This document shows positions 43,010 to 53,902 of a stretch of 64,000 nucleotides of DNA, piece after piece; the stretch's first letter is position 1; each line of letters begins with the position of its first letter. Origin of the DNA: Turnera subulata (lineage: Eukaryota; Streptophyta; Magnoliopsida; Malpighiales; Passifloraceae). The stretch spans positions 2,587 to 66,586 of the forward strand of contig JAKUCV010002008.1 of the NCBI GenBank assembly GCA_028386065.3, read 5' to 3'. The position numbers and the translations under genes are program-made. The notes beneath the pieces were generated by a model. It was not told the DNA's origin and did not search any database. It saw only the letters and a program-made list of their open reading frames with translations.

Positions 43010-44250
43010 ATGTCGCAGTCACCAAACAGCCAGAACTCGGAGAGCAGCAAGTAAGACGGGCAAGGAGAGTCTTTATAATGGAGAGCATTGCGGGATGAGG
43101 TTCTCCGACTCAACAACAAGTTGCTCGATAAATCTGATGAGCTAGCCGAGTATAGGCGCAAACAAGACAACGACATGGCGGAGCTGAAGCGCATGCTTGC
43201 AAGCTTGGTCGTCGAGAGGGAGCAGCCAACAGCAGCAAACAGCGCCAGTAGATGAGGAACTAAGGGGCAAGATACCCGAACCTCGGGAACAAGCTGAACG
43301 TTGGAGACTTTTGGAAAACGAGTTTGAGAATGAAGCATGGGAAGAAGAAGAGTGGCAGCCACGTTACCAAGGTTATGAGCGAGGTTGCAGAATGCCGAGA
43401 GGAAGAGGAGGCTATCAGAATCGATATTATGGGAGGAACAATGATTGGGAGCCATACAACAATATCGATAACAACATGAACAACATCAAGATCAAGATAC
43501 CTTCTTTTCACGGAAGAGGAGATGCAGACGCTTACATCGAATGGGAGCAAAGAGTTGATATGAACTCTATTTGTTATCACTTTTTTGAGGAAAAGAAGAT
43601 TAACTTAGCTACTCTTGAATTCACTAACTATGCTTTTAAGTGGTGGAACAAGTTTTTTTTGGACAGGCGTCGTGCAGGGCAAGGACCTCCCGAGACGTGG
43701 ACTGAATTGAAAGGCATCATGAGGAAACGAAATGTACCGAGCTACTACTACACGGAGTTGCACAAGAAATTGCAAATTTTGAAGCAAGGTACACGGAGGA
43801 TTGATGAGTATTATAAGGAAATGGAAGCGTTGATGCTTTAGGCAAATATAGAAGAGGATCCCCAAGCGACCAAGGGGCGATTCCTTGCTGGGAAGAACCC
43901 GAAGATTGCCAATGTCCTGGAGCTACAACACAACCTAGACATCGTTGAACTTGTCGAGGATGCGGTCAAGGTAGAAAAGCAGCTGAGGAATAGGGGTTAT
44001 AGGGGACCCTACATCACATCCAGTTCGTCCAACTGGAATCCACGAAGGTACACCAGAGAAGACAAGCCAAAAGAAGAAAAGGTTCGACTGGCCGACCACA
44101 AACCAGCCCTAAAGGCAAGCCAGTCGAATTCTTCTCTAACCGAGCATCGGGATGTGAAGTGCTTCAAGTGTGTGGGTATTGGACACATTGCTTCCCAATG
44201 TCCAAACAAGAAGGTGATCTATGTTCGAGAGGGAGAGCTCTATTCAGATG
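43010..44250 (+). pseudogene. S Gag
   Basis: ATG at 43010 opens a coiled-coil-like N terminus (LRLNNKLLDKSDELAEYRRK) with stops at 43052 and 43076. The frame shifts near 43230 into the long frame, which holds the gag core (WEQRVDMN, ATLEFTNYAFKWWNK, YTELHKKLQILKQGTRRIDEYYKEME) with a TAG at 43839-43841. A zinc knuckle CFKCVGIGHIASQC lies at 44160-44201 and would bind the RNA. Gag would build the particle. Apart from the early frameshift, gag and pol share one frame. Confidence 0.88.
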
Positions 44251-45240
44251 ATGAAGAGACCCATCCATATGTCAACATGCCCGAGCTAGAAGATGTACCA
44301 GTGGAAGAACGATATGTGCAAGAGGCGCCAGTAACTGATCAGCTTCTAGTAGCCAGGCGAGCTCTCAGCGCACAGTCGAAGGCGGATGAGACCGAGCAGA
44401 GGGAGAACATCTTCCACACTAGATGCTATATCGATGGTAAAGCATGCAGTGTGATCATCTACAGTGGGAGTTGTGCGAATGTAGCGAGACCCTTGATGGT
44501 GGAGAAATTGGGATTGGCCATTTCGAAGCATCCCAACCCATATAAGCTGCAGCGGTTGAATGACATGGGTGAGATCAAGGTGACGAAACAGGTTCTTGTT
44601 ACTATGACCAACGGTAATTATTCTAACAAGGTACTATGTGATGTTATACCCATGCATGCTTGTCACATTTTACTTGGAAGACCATGGCAGTATGACAGGC
44701 GAGTATGGCATGATGGCTACAAGAATAGGTACTCTTTCTCCATGGGTGAGTAGAAATTTGTGTTAGCTCCATTGTCTCCACAAGAAGTGTATTTTGATCA
44801 GAAGCACTTGGAGAAGAGTGCTGAGGCAATGAAGCAAGAAAAGGCAGCCAAGCTGCAACAACATGGTGAGCATGAGAGGATAGCCGAGGACTATGCAAAA
44901 GAAAAGTAGGCGAATGAAGTTGACACTGAGGGAGAAAAACAGAGAGCTATTGTCGACTTGGATAGAAAAACAGAGGGGAAAAAGAAACAGAACTTCTATG
45001 CGACTATAAGGGATTTTCGAGTGGCATGTGCGGGAAAGAAGGATACTTTGGTGCTCTTATACAAGGGAGCTTATTTTTCTGACAAAGACCTTAATCCCGA
45101 CATTCCTAGTTCTGTTGTTTCCATTTTGCAGGATTTTCGGGATGTGTTTCCAGAGGAGTTACCAAAAGAATTGCCGCTTATTCGGGGCATAGAGCATCAA
45201 TTTGATTTTGTTGCTGGAGCATAAATCCCAAATCGGCCAG
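44251..45240 (+). pseudogene. S protease and linker
   Basis: The protease core is at about 44405-44480: RCYIDGKACSVIIYSGSCAN. The active-site motif is normally D-S-G, but here it reads Y-S-G, so the catalytic aspartate is lost. IPMHACHILLGRPWQYDR follows at about 44650. The linker to RT contains stops at 44752, 44908 and 45223 in the same frame. Confidence 0.85.
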
Positions 45241-46255
45241 CATATAGAGCTAACCCCGAGGAGACCAAAGAAATTCAGAAGCAAGTCGACAAGTTACTTA
45301 CAAAAGGGTTGGTGGGGGAGAGTTTGAGCCCTTGTGCTGTACCAGTGATTCTAGTACCCAAGAAGGATGGTACATGGCGTATGTGCGTTGATTGTCGCGC
45401 CATCAACAAAATAACAATTAGGTATCGCCATCCTATCCCTCGACTTGATGATATGCTAGATGAGTTATATTGTGCATGCATATTTTTGAAGAATGATCTC
45501 ATGAGTGGATATCATCAGATTCGCATGAACATAGGTGATGAGTGGAAAACTGCATTCAAAACTAAATTTGGATTATATGAATGGTTGGTAATGCCGTTTG
45601 GTTTGACTAATGCTCCTAGCACATTTATGCGGTTGATGAATCATGTCTTGAGAGCCTTCATCGAAAAATTCGTAGTTGTGTACTTTGACAACATCCTTCT
45701 CTATAGCAGAAATGAACATGAGCATATTGAACACCTTAGATTAGTCTTGGAGGCTCTTACGGCTGAAAAACTATTTGCTAAGTTGAAGAAGTGTACATTC
45801 TGCATGGATAGCGTCATTTTTCTTGGTTATGTGGTGAGTTCCAGGGGAATTGAAGTCGACCAAGAGAAGGTACAAGCCATAAGGGAGTGGCCGACTCCTA
45901 CAACAGTCTCACAGGTAAGGTCGTTTCAGAGGATTGCTAGCTTTTACCGAAGGTTTGTGAAAAATTTTAGCACAATTGCCGCACCTTTGAATGAGAATGT
46001 GAAAAAAAAATTGGGTTTAAATGGGGACATGAGCAAGAAGACGCATTTAATGCTTTGAAGGATAAGCTAAGTACCGCTCCTATTCTTAAATTGCGTGATT
46101 TTAAATCAACCTTTGAGGTTGAATGTGATGCCTCTGGTATAGGGATAGGAGCTGTTCTTTTGCAGGAGAAGAGGCCCATCTCTTATTTCAGTGAAAAATT
46201 GAAGGGTGCACAAAAAACTATTCGACATATGATAAAGAGCTGTATGCACTAGTAC
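45241..46255 (+). pseudogene. S reverse transcriptase and start of RNase H
   Basis: Visible RT blocks are [51 protein letters not shown] and [11 protein letters not shown]; the catalytic YxDD is changed to YFDN (45681-45692), which should abolish activity. [15 protein letters not shown] follows. Near 46005 a run of A residues marks a frameshift. RNase H begins in the new frame ([18 protein letters not shown]) and shifts again near 46225. Confidence 0.9.
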
Positions 46256-47943
46256 GGGCTTTACAAACGTGGCAGCATTACCTATGGCCTAAAGAGTTCG
46301 TGATCCACACCAATCATGAAAGTTTGAAGCATCTAAAGGGCCAAGGAAAATTGAACAAGGGACATGCTAAATCGCTCGAGTTCATCGAGACCTTTCCTTA
46401 CATGGTGAAGTATAAGCTTGGTAAGGATAATGTCATAGCAGATGCATTATCACGGAGGTATGCTCTTATCACTTCTCTTAGTTCAAAATTAATGGGATTT
46501 GAGCATATTAAGGACTTATACAAGGATGATCATGATTTTGCGTCAATCTATGCTGCTTGTGAACATGCTTGGTTCGATAAGTTTTACATTGATGCAGGAT
46601 ATTTTTTTAAAGAACAAAAACTTTGCATCCCAACTTGTTCGATGAGAGAATTTCTTGTTAGGGAGTCTCATATTGGAGGTTTGATGGGACACTTTGGCGT
46701 TGCTAAGACGCTTGACATCTTGCATGAGCATTTTTATTGGCCATATATGAAGAAGGATGTTGAGCGAGTTTGTGCAGGTTGTGTTCCATGCAGACAGGCA
46801 AAATCCAGAGTGCAACCTCACGGGTCGTACACGCCATTGCCTGTTTCGGATAGTCCTTGGACTAACTTATCAATGGACTTTGTTATTGGGTTACCTCGGA
46901 CCAAGCGGGGACACGATAGTGTGTTCGTTGTTGTTGACAGGTTTAGCAAGAAGGCACATTTTATTGCTTGTCACAAAACAGATGATGCATCGCATGTTGG
47001 TGACTTGTTCTTTAGGGATGTGGTACGCTTGCATGGCATTCCTAAGGCCATTATTTCGGACAGGGATTCTAAGTTCCTCAGTCACTTCTGGCGTATGTTA
47101 TGGAGTAAGTTGGGGACCAAGTTGTTGTTCTCGATGACTTATCATCCTCAAACGGATGGCCAGACTGAAGTGGTGAATAGGACGCTGGGATCTTTGTTAC
47201 GTGCTGTTGTGGGCCGAAATTTGAAGACTTGGGGAGAGTGTTTGCCTTTGGTCGAGTTTGCTTATAACAGGAGCATTCATTCTTCTACGGGTTATTCGCC
47301 GTTTGAAATTGTTTATGGATATAATCCACTAACTCCCTTGGATTTATTGCCTTTACCTGTTAATGAGCTTGAGAGTACAGATGGGAAGCAAAAGGCGAAG
47401 TTAGTATGGTCTATCCATGAGAAGGCGCGACAGTATATCGAGACCAAGAACAAGAAGTATGCTCAAAAGGCTAATCAAAGGCGCAAGCTTGTGAGGTTTG
47501 AGCCTGGCGATTGGGTTTGGGTACACTTTCGGAAGGAGAGGTTTCCTAAGCAACGAAAATCTAAGCTTGATCCACGTGGAGATGGACCATTTCAAGTTCT
47601 TGAATGCATTGGCGACAATGCTTACAAGATTGACCTGCCTAGTGAGTATGGCGTTAGTGCCACATTCAATGTTGCTGATCTTACTCTCTTTGCCCATGCA
47701 GATTCGAGGGCGAATCCTTTTCAGCAAGGGGGGAATGATGCGGACATAGACGTGGACACTCGAGATGGCGAGTTGAGCTTGCCCACAGGTCCAATAACAC
47801 GGGCTCGATCCAAACAGAATAAAACTCAACTGCAACAACATGTGCAAGCATTGCTCAATCTTAAGTTGCAGGAGGATCGGGTAATCAAGCTTGGAGAGGA
47901 ACTGAAATTGAAGCCCATCAATTTGCTGTCAATTAAGGAGTAG
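46256..47943 (+). CDS. S RNase H end and integrase
   Basis: From 46300, 547 codons are open. The first part ends RNase H ([21 protein letters not shown]). Integrase follows: zinc binding by H residues in [11 protein letters not shown] and cysteines in CAGCVPC; the core triad in SMDFVIGLP (about 46875), IISDRDSKF (about 47057) and [12 protein letters not shown] (about 47160). The C terminus has [10 protein letters not shown] and [13 protein letters not shown], typical of plant gypsy integrases, and ends with a basic GPITRARSK stretch. No clear chromodomain is recognised. The integrase is intact although the upstream pol is broken. Confidence 0.92.
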
Positions 47944-47996
47944 TTGACTCAAGAGCACATTCGGGCCCAGTCGACATCAATCCACCTTCACGGAGG

Positions 47997-48535
47997 TGTC
48001 GACATATCCATTTTACTAATTATAGTTGTCAAATTAAAATCGACTAGTTTTATTTCTATTATTATAAGGACTTAATTAGTGTCCAAGTTATGTGGGCTCA
48101 ATTAAATCCTAGTCCATCTAGTAATAAGAGAGGAGGCGCCAAGACTTGGAGTTCAAGGAGGAGCCGACGTTACTGCTCACCGACATTACTGTTCACCGAC
48201 TTTGAGGAGGTGTGTTCTCCTATAAATAGAACCCTTGGGGTTCATTGTTAGACAGATTATTTGAGTAATAAAAAGTTCAGTTAAACTTGAATAATCTCGG
48301 CCAAAAGAGAGGAGTCTCTTTGTTTGTTTTATCCTTTGTACTTTGTTTCTTTGTTGTCTAGCACCGAGAGTTTAGGAGGTGGATGGGGCTTTCGCATCCA
48401 TCTGTTGCCTAACACGGATTGTTAGGAGGTGAAGAGCATCGGCGCAAGAACAGTGCACGATTGGTTGTGATTTGAGATCGGGACAACTTTAGATACGAAG
48501 GTGCTTCTAGGACCGGCAGGTGTGTTGTTGTATCA
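47997..48535 (+). repeat. S 3' LTR
   Basis: 539 bp, the partner of 42266-42836, with TATAAATA at 48221-48228 and only two of the 18-bp units (48163-48202). The flank GTTTA at 48536 would be the right target copy; the matching left copy was lost with the deleted upstream part. Confidence 0.92.
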
Positions 48536-49945
48536 GTTTAAGGTTTGGAAAACCTTCTCTGAATGTGGGCGGGAGGACATCAATAGACCCCAAATTGAGA
48601 TGTTAGCCTGAGTTTTCTTTAACTGCTTCACGACCATATCCTCCTCAGGGTCTGCTGTCTCCTCGGGTTCGTCTAAACGGAGGGGAGCCCTCCTCATTAC
48701 GCTTCCTGACCTGGTGATGACAGTGACTTCCTCATCTGACTCCACATATCCGCTTAAGTCAAGTATAAGGCATTCCTGCTCAGGTTCAGAATCCACCTCC
48801 ATCATATCAATTTCCTCATGTAGGGGTAGCAGATTTGACTTGGTGTTGGGTTTCTTAGGCAGAATTATCTCATTCCTCTCTATCAAATCTTGGATCTCAT
48901 GGCGAATTCGAGAATAGCTATCAGTGTTGTGCCCGGCCATTTGATGAAGTTCTTAGAATTTGATAGAATCCCCTCTGAGAGGCAAATCAGACCTTGGCTC
49001 CAAAGGCTGTAACATGTTCTTCTCCACGCACTTCTTGAGAATCTTCCCTGTGGACATAGGGAAAGGGGTGATTTCCCTTGGTTTTGACCCAATCTGTAAT
49101 GGTGCTTGGATGGAGACATGATTCACCTCAGTAGATCTCTTCCCTTGGATTGTATTGAAACTCCTCTTAGATGTTGAAGCATCTATCGAAACCTTAATCT
49201 TCCCCGAACTGATAGCATCCTCCAATTGTATCCCTGCCTGATAAGTGCCTTGAAATTGACATAATAATTGCCAACCATGTGTTCATAATAGACCAGCTGG
49301 AGATTCTTGATTACCATTTGCACTTGATCCTCTTCAGTGGGTCTATTCACTATCAAGGATGCCTTGCCGCGCCACCTTGAAATGTAAGCAAAAAACGTTT
49401 CCTGGGCTTCTTGTTTGGTCGTCTCAAGATCCCTTTTGGTCACATCCACTTTAGTATTGTAGCTGTATTGCTTCAAGAACTCCTTGTAGATATCATCCAA
49501 GGTCATGAACCATCTCAGGGCTGCTCCCGACAAAGTCCTCTGAAATAATTGGGTCATTAGTTCAGGCCCAATCCCCAGAGGTTGCAACATTGTCACATAG
49601 ATTTTCAAATGGATCGTAAGACAATCCATTCCATTGAACTTCTCAGGTAAGCAGGCCTCTGGAACAAAGATAGGCGATCTAAATTCCAGTCATCCTCTTA
49701 ATGGCCTTCAACAACTCTTCTACACTTCTAAGCCGCTGCCCATCCCCCTTGGGTTCTTGCGGCATCGAATCATCATCATGGTTATCACCACATCGTTCTT
49801 AACGCCTGGTTTCGAGACCTGCCCCCCATCACTCCTAGATGGCACCATCTTCCTTTTTCCCAAAGCCAGTAAGATTCCTCACTCTTCTTGCCCTAATATG
49901 TGGATTACAGGTGTCAGGATTCTTGGTACCCAGGGGGCTCCTTAA
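48536..49945 (-). pseudogene. T Gag (Tat/Ogre-type)
   Basis: Reading from about 49870: RLRSVEELLKAIKR, with stops, then an open piece 49629-49183 holding the gag core (LKIYVTMLQPLGIGPELM, TLSGAALRWF, YIKEFL-like and TFFAYISRWRGKAS). The frame shifts near 49215. The second piece, 49225-48536, has one stop at 48953 and contains HNTDSYSRIRHEIQDLIERN, an acidic stretch and ISIWGLLMSSRPHSEKVFQTL, the usual lead-in to protease. S lies exactly there. The Z gag at 440-1500 is its homologue. Confidence 0.87.
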
Positions 49946-50398
49946 CAAACATTTCTTGTCCATTTCTCTTGGGTATGTAGAAATAAAAGAGGGCACTCTA
50001 TTTACATTTACTTGAAGTCACTACAATAATCACCCAAATACACGTACCACTTATTGATTCATTATGCATGAGATGCTCAGGGTATGCAGCTAGTTGGGGG
50101 CTAAAGATTGCCTCTAGGGAATAGGTTAACCTACTCACATGTGATAGTGGATATCACGTAAGGTACAAGGCCCATTAATCCCTATCATTGCTAAGGATCG
50201 AGAAACGGGTTCACTCAAACCACTATCGCTTAAGGAAAGCATGTAGCGGATTTGGATTCCCTCGGCCTCTTACGATAGAGGCTTCACATCAATTATCAAG
50301 AAGGCAAGGCACTAATGATGACACATAGAAAGGCATATAAAATTCAACGATTGCACAAAGTTTCTTGAACCCTCAGAGTCCCCAGCGGAGTCGCCAGC
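49946..50398 (-). other. T leader with primer-binding site
   Basis: The primer site, on minus, is TGGCGACTCCGCTGGGGAC at about 50378-50396, two bases after the LTR; it is the Ogre-type site reported as complementary to tRNA-Arg. Within 50040-50240 lies a block (GTATGCAGCTAGTTGGGGGC) conserved in R at about 53300-53480, which makes it a candidate for a packaging or other leader signal. Confidence 0.78.
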
Positions 50399-51990
50399 TG
50401 TGAGAACCCGACCCAAAATCACTTGGGTCTCCTTACCTTTCCCTTTAAACCTTCCTTTTAACCAACACCCAATATCTTTGGAGTTGCCACCCGAAATTCT
50501 GGAAAAACCTTTCCTTGAATCCCAATGACTCCATTTTAGCAACCGGTTAGCGAACCAAAGATATTGGGCCCAGGGGGTTCGTCATAGATGGGAAGGTGTT
50601 AGGCACTCATCCATGTTGGGGCGAAACTTTGTGCAATTGAAAAAAATATGCATGCCTTGTGATAGTGCGTGTGTTGTGTGGAAACAAATCACATAGAAAT
50701 AAGAAAATGGAATTGAAACAAAAGGGAAAAATAAAATAATTGGGCTTGAGTCTCCACCACTAGAGACCACCTATGTACCCCGACGACCGGGTTCAAAGCC
50801 CACGTAGTTCTTGTTCAGGCATCACGTCACTCACATTATCAATATCATCAACAAATCCTCAACAAATGATCAACACAAAAAAAAGGTTTAGTATTACCTC
50901 TTGTAGCCCTCCTCTAGCTCCTTGGCTTAGGTTGGATTGTTCACCCAATTTCTTCCCACTCCTTAGCTCAGTCTTTGGTTCCCTCTTTTTCCATCCTTTC
51001 TACCTCCCTGTTGATGTTAACCACAAAATTTCTCCAGAGTTTCTGCCTATAAAAGATTTCTAGGCTTGGACATAGAGTTTCTCCAAGCCAAAAAGCTTAT
51101 GGGGGTGTGTGTGCGATGAGAGATTGATCCTTTGCAATGTGAATGGGAGGCCCTATTTATAGTGTTCTGGGGAGTGTAGGGGTGGTGGACCTGCTTAATG
51201 ACCAAGGTCTCAGCCAAAAATCTTGGCCAAAATCGTGTAGAATCAAATTAGGGCAAAAATCGGGAAAATCGGGCATTTCTGGGCGCCAAGACCGCCAGGG
51301 CCGACGGTCATGGGCTGGATGGCCGCTAGTCCCGGTGGTCATCCCACCATGGCTTCCCAGCACCCCGCGTTTCCCCGTTCTTACCTTTTTTGCTCCCGGT
51401 TTCCCTTAACTCCTCCTTGATTTGATTCTACCGCGTAATTAACCCCTAATCAACCCAGAATCACCTCTATTCTTGATTAGTACTTTCCCCAATCATCTCC
51501 TAATTGATTGATTACACATTAAGTCTCGATTTTATGCACAAATCATACCAAAAACACGATTACCATTAAAACATGATTGAACTCTGATTTTCCACGAAAA
51601 TCGGAGCTAAAATTGGTCTGCAACTAATGTGTTTATGGTCTGTCTCTGGAAGGTTCATATTTTATTGACTTAGGCCCTCAAATTCATCCTTAACCCAAAA
51701 ATAAATTATCTCATCATAATCAGGTTAAAATAAACAAGAAATTCCAAATAAATAAAATAGGATAATATGTTGATGAACTAGACTTTAGTATATTTTTACT
51801 CTAAGATTAAATCTTCTCATTAATCTTAAGGTTCAAACATATAAACTCCAATTCCTAAAATATGCATTCTACCAAAATAAATTCTTAGTGTGGCTTAGCC
51901 AAAGACCAAATCATCTCACTAATTTTATGGTTTGAGCATACCCAAAATCAAAATAGAGGAATTTTTGTGGGTCAAATTTGGGTGTTCACA
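50399..51990 (-). repeat. T 5' LTR
   Basis: Partner of 35394-37002. TATAAATA on minus is at 51154-51161 and GACCGCC-type palindromes are at about 51285-51350. Its outer end reads TGTGAACACCC on minus and is followed by the target copy ATTGG. Confidence 0.93.
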
Positions 51991-51995
51991 ATTGG

Positions 51996-52322
51996 TTGTA
52001 GATTTCCCCCTCCTTTGTTCGTTTTTTTTCTCCTTTTTTTTCTTTTTTTTCTTTTCCCTTTTTTTCAGAGGAGGAGGAATAATTCTACAAGCAAGGTTTT
52101 TTTTCATATTTCAAGGTGTTGATTTTACTGGTTCAGGTCTGCGCAGTTCGTTTTGTGGTTCCCAGGCCATTTCAACCAATTTTGATAAGACTTAAGTGGC
52201 ACATCAGATTAGGAAATTGAAAAACTTTTATTCGCATCCTGAAGCAAAGGTAAAAGATAATCCCTTAAAGGGTAACAGGATTAATCTATAGTTAACACCC
52301 TTCATTCCCTTTCACAACATAT
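51996..52322. other. R non-coding stretch with a long pyrimidine tract
   Basis: No gene. 52013-52068 is an almost unbroken T/C tract, purine-rich on R's own strand. The rest is unremarkable. Confidence 0.55.
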
Positions 52323-52892
52323 TTAAGTATCCTTCCCCACTACCCATTCGGTTCCGTCGGAATACACAAATTTCGTCGCAATGACCTCGTTCGGATGATC
52401 TTCATGAATTTCAACAAAAATATTCTCGGGTGGTCCCTTCCTATCTCTGTCTCCTGACCTCTCTTCATCTTTGTTATCATTGACATTCTCATCCTGGCTT
52501 GCCTTATCCCAATCGCTCCATTCCTCACTCCCTTCGACTTGCCTCATATAGTCATTGAACATTCGTGCCGCTGAAATGCCTTTTTCGACCGCCAAGGCAT
52601 GTTGAAGCTGGATATCTCTTACCATGTCTTCGAACAAGCCAAATAGTTTCATAGCTTCTCAGAACTGCTTCATGACTTTCTGGGCAAGAGGTTGTCCAAG
52701 GGCCACCATTCGAAGGATGGTCTCTTCCATTTCACCCATCGTGTTCCTAAACATGAGTTGCAACTCCCTCTCCAGTTCCTCATCTCGGTCTTTCCGTTCT
52801 AATTGATCATCCTCGACTAGTGTGGCGTGTCCCGGAGTCGTTCCCATGCCGTTGGACTCTTTGCTTTGATCCCCAGTATGTGTGTTACTCAT
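52323..52892 (-). pseudogene. R short ORF: charged, partly coiled-coil protein of unknown function
   Basis: One frame of 190 codons from ATG 52892 to the stop at 52323, broken once by TGA at 52659-52661. The N-terminal third is polar (MSNTHTGDQSKESNG), then comes a helix-rich stretch with ERKDRDEELERELQLMFRNT, the middle has LFGLFEDMVRDIQL, and the C-terminal third is very acidic (DENVNDNKDEE). It lies where Tat elements carry the start of gag or an upstream extra ORF, but no gag core is seen. I do not recognise it further. Confidence 0.5.
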
Positions 52893-53643
52893 GATTCCTT
52901 TCCTAAAGGTAACAAAAGAGGGACGTTTCTAGACCTCGTTGGTGCAATTCAAAAAGGTAGCCATTATCAAGGAGGGTATAGTTGCAAAAAGGGTACAAGG
53001 TGAGGGTTGATTCCCGACTCAATGCGTTTTTTCTTGTCAAAGACATGTAAAATGCAGTCCTATATCCGAACACATAGAGTAACAAGGAATCTACATGAAA
53101 TTGTTTTACTGTTTTCAACCGATGAAAAGAAACTACCTTGCAACTCGGGTCTCATATTGCCTTAAAGCCACAAAGGTTTCCCTTTCCCTCTCTCTATTCC
53201 TTCTCTCATCACTAATGCATGCTTTAAGTTTGGATCCACAATAACAAGATACAACGCATAAACATATAGTACTTTACTCACAAATTCACATACCAAGTAC
53301 TCATTACTTATGCATGGGATGCTCGAGGTATGCAGCTAGTTGGGGGCCAAAGGACTGTCGCTAAGGGATAGCTTGGCCGACTCACATATGATGAAGGACG
53401 TCGCGTGGGGTCATTGGCCTATTAACCCCTGTCATTGCTAAACGGCGAGCAATGGGTTCACTCTGGCCGATGACCCCGTAGGACGGTATGTACCGAACCA
53501 AGATCCCCTCACCCTCTTATGGTAGAAGCTTCACAACATAATCTATGAATGCAAGGCACATACATGACAAACAAAAGGCATATATAAATCCATGATTGCA
53601 CATAATTTCTTAAACCCTCTATGTCTCCAGTGGAGTCGCCAAC
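52893..53643 (-). other. R leader with primer-binding site
   Basis: No gene. The primer site on minus, TTGGCGACTCCACTGGAGAC, is at about 53624-53643, next to the LTR fragment. The block at 53300-53480 (TATGCAGCTAGTTGGGGGCC) is shared with the T leader. Confidence 0.75.
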
Positions 53644-53902
53644 TGTGAGTACCCGACCCAAAATTCATATGGCCTACTGACCACCTTCTTCTTAACCGTC
53701 ATCCACATCTTTAGAGTCGCCACCCGAATTTTATTACTGGGCAAAATTCGGGAAAAACCTTTCTTAAGCAACCGATGACTCCTTTAGGCAACCGTTAACC
53801 GAACCAAAGATGTGGACCAGGGGGTTCGTCATGGATTGGAAGGTGTGAGGCACCCATCCATGTTGGGGTGAGATCATGTGCAATTAAAGACAAATATATG
53901 CC
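53644..53902 (-). repeat. R 5' LTR, inner 259 bp only
   Basis: TGTGAGTACCCGACCCAAAA and onward matches the first 250 bp of the T 5' LTR (50399 on). It stops at ATATGCC (53902), where Q begins in the opposite orientation. The remainder of this LTR may lie right of the window. Confidence 0.85.

Larger units (their letters stand above)
42003..48535 (+). mobile_element. Element S: Met-tRNA-primed Ty3/gypsy element with an extra partial upstream copy
   Basis: A complete unit lies between LTRs 42266-42836 and 47997-48535. On its left, 42003-42265 repeats the last 260 bp of its internal region (compare 47742-47996), so the left LTR is also the 3' LTR of a truncated upstream copy. It is inserted between gag and protease of T; the right flank is GTTTA. 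The primer site GGTAGCGGAGC follows the LTR. Gag, protease, RT, RNase H and integrase are all present, but with frameshifts and catalytic changes. The integrase C terminus has [13 protein letters not shown] residues as in plant chromoviruses, though I cannot recognise a chromodomain; the clade is uncertain. Confidence 0.9.
35394..51990 (-). mobile_element. Element T: Tat/Ogre-type Gag-Pro element with antisense gene, split by S
   Basis: LTRs at 35394-37002 and 50399-51990 with a perfect target duplication ATTGG (35389-35393, 51991-51995). On minus: 5' LTR, primer site TGGCGACTCCGCTGGGGAC, leader, gag, S insertion, aspartic protease, a linker, then directly an antisense gene, a hairpin/tandem-repeat 3' region and the 3' LTR. 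Without S it is about 10.1 kb. RT, RNase H and integrase are absent, so T either moved with proteins supplied by a relative or lost pol later. Confidence 0.93.
31748..53902 (-). mobile_element. Element R: oldest Tat/Ogre-type element, split by T, left part displaced by Z
   Basis: R pieces are 31748-35393 and 51996-53902. Reading on minus: broken 5' LTR (53644-53902), primer site, leader, a short ORF (52323-52892), then, past T, an antisense gene with a plant mobile domain and a 3' region reaching the Z LTR. No gag core, RT or integrase is seen in either piece, so R is heavily deleted or was non-autonomous. Joining across T is supported by the ATTGG target duplication. The link to the left of Z lies outside the window. 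Confidence 0.65.
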
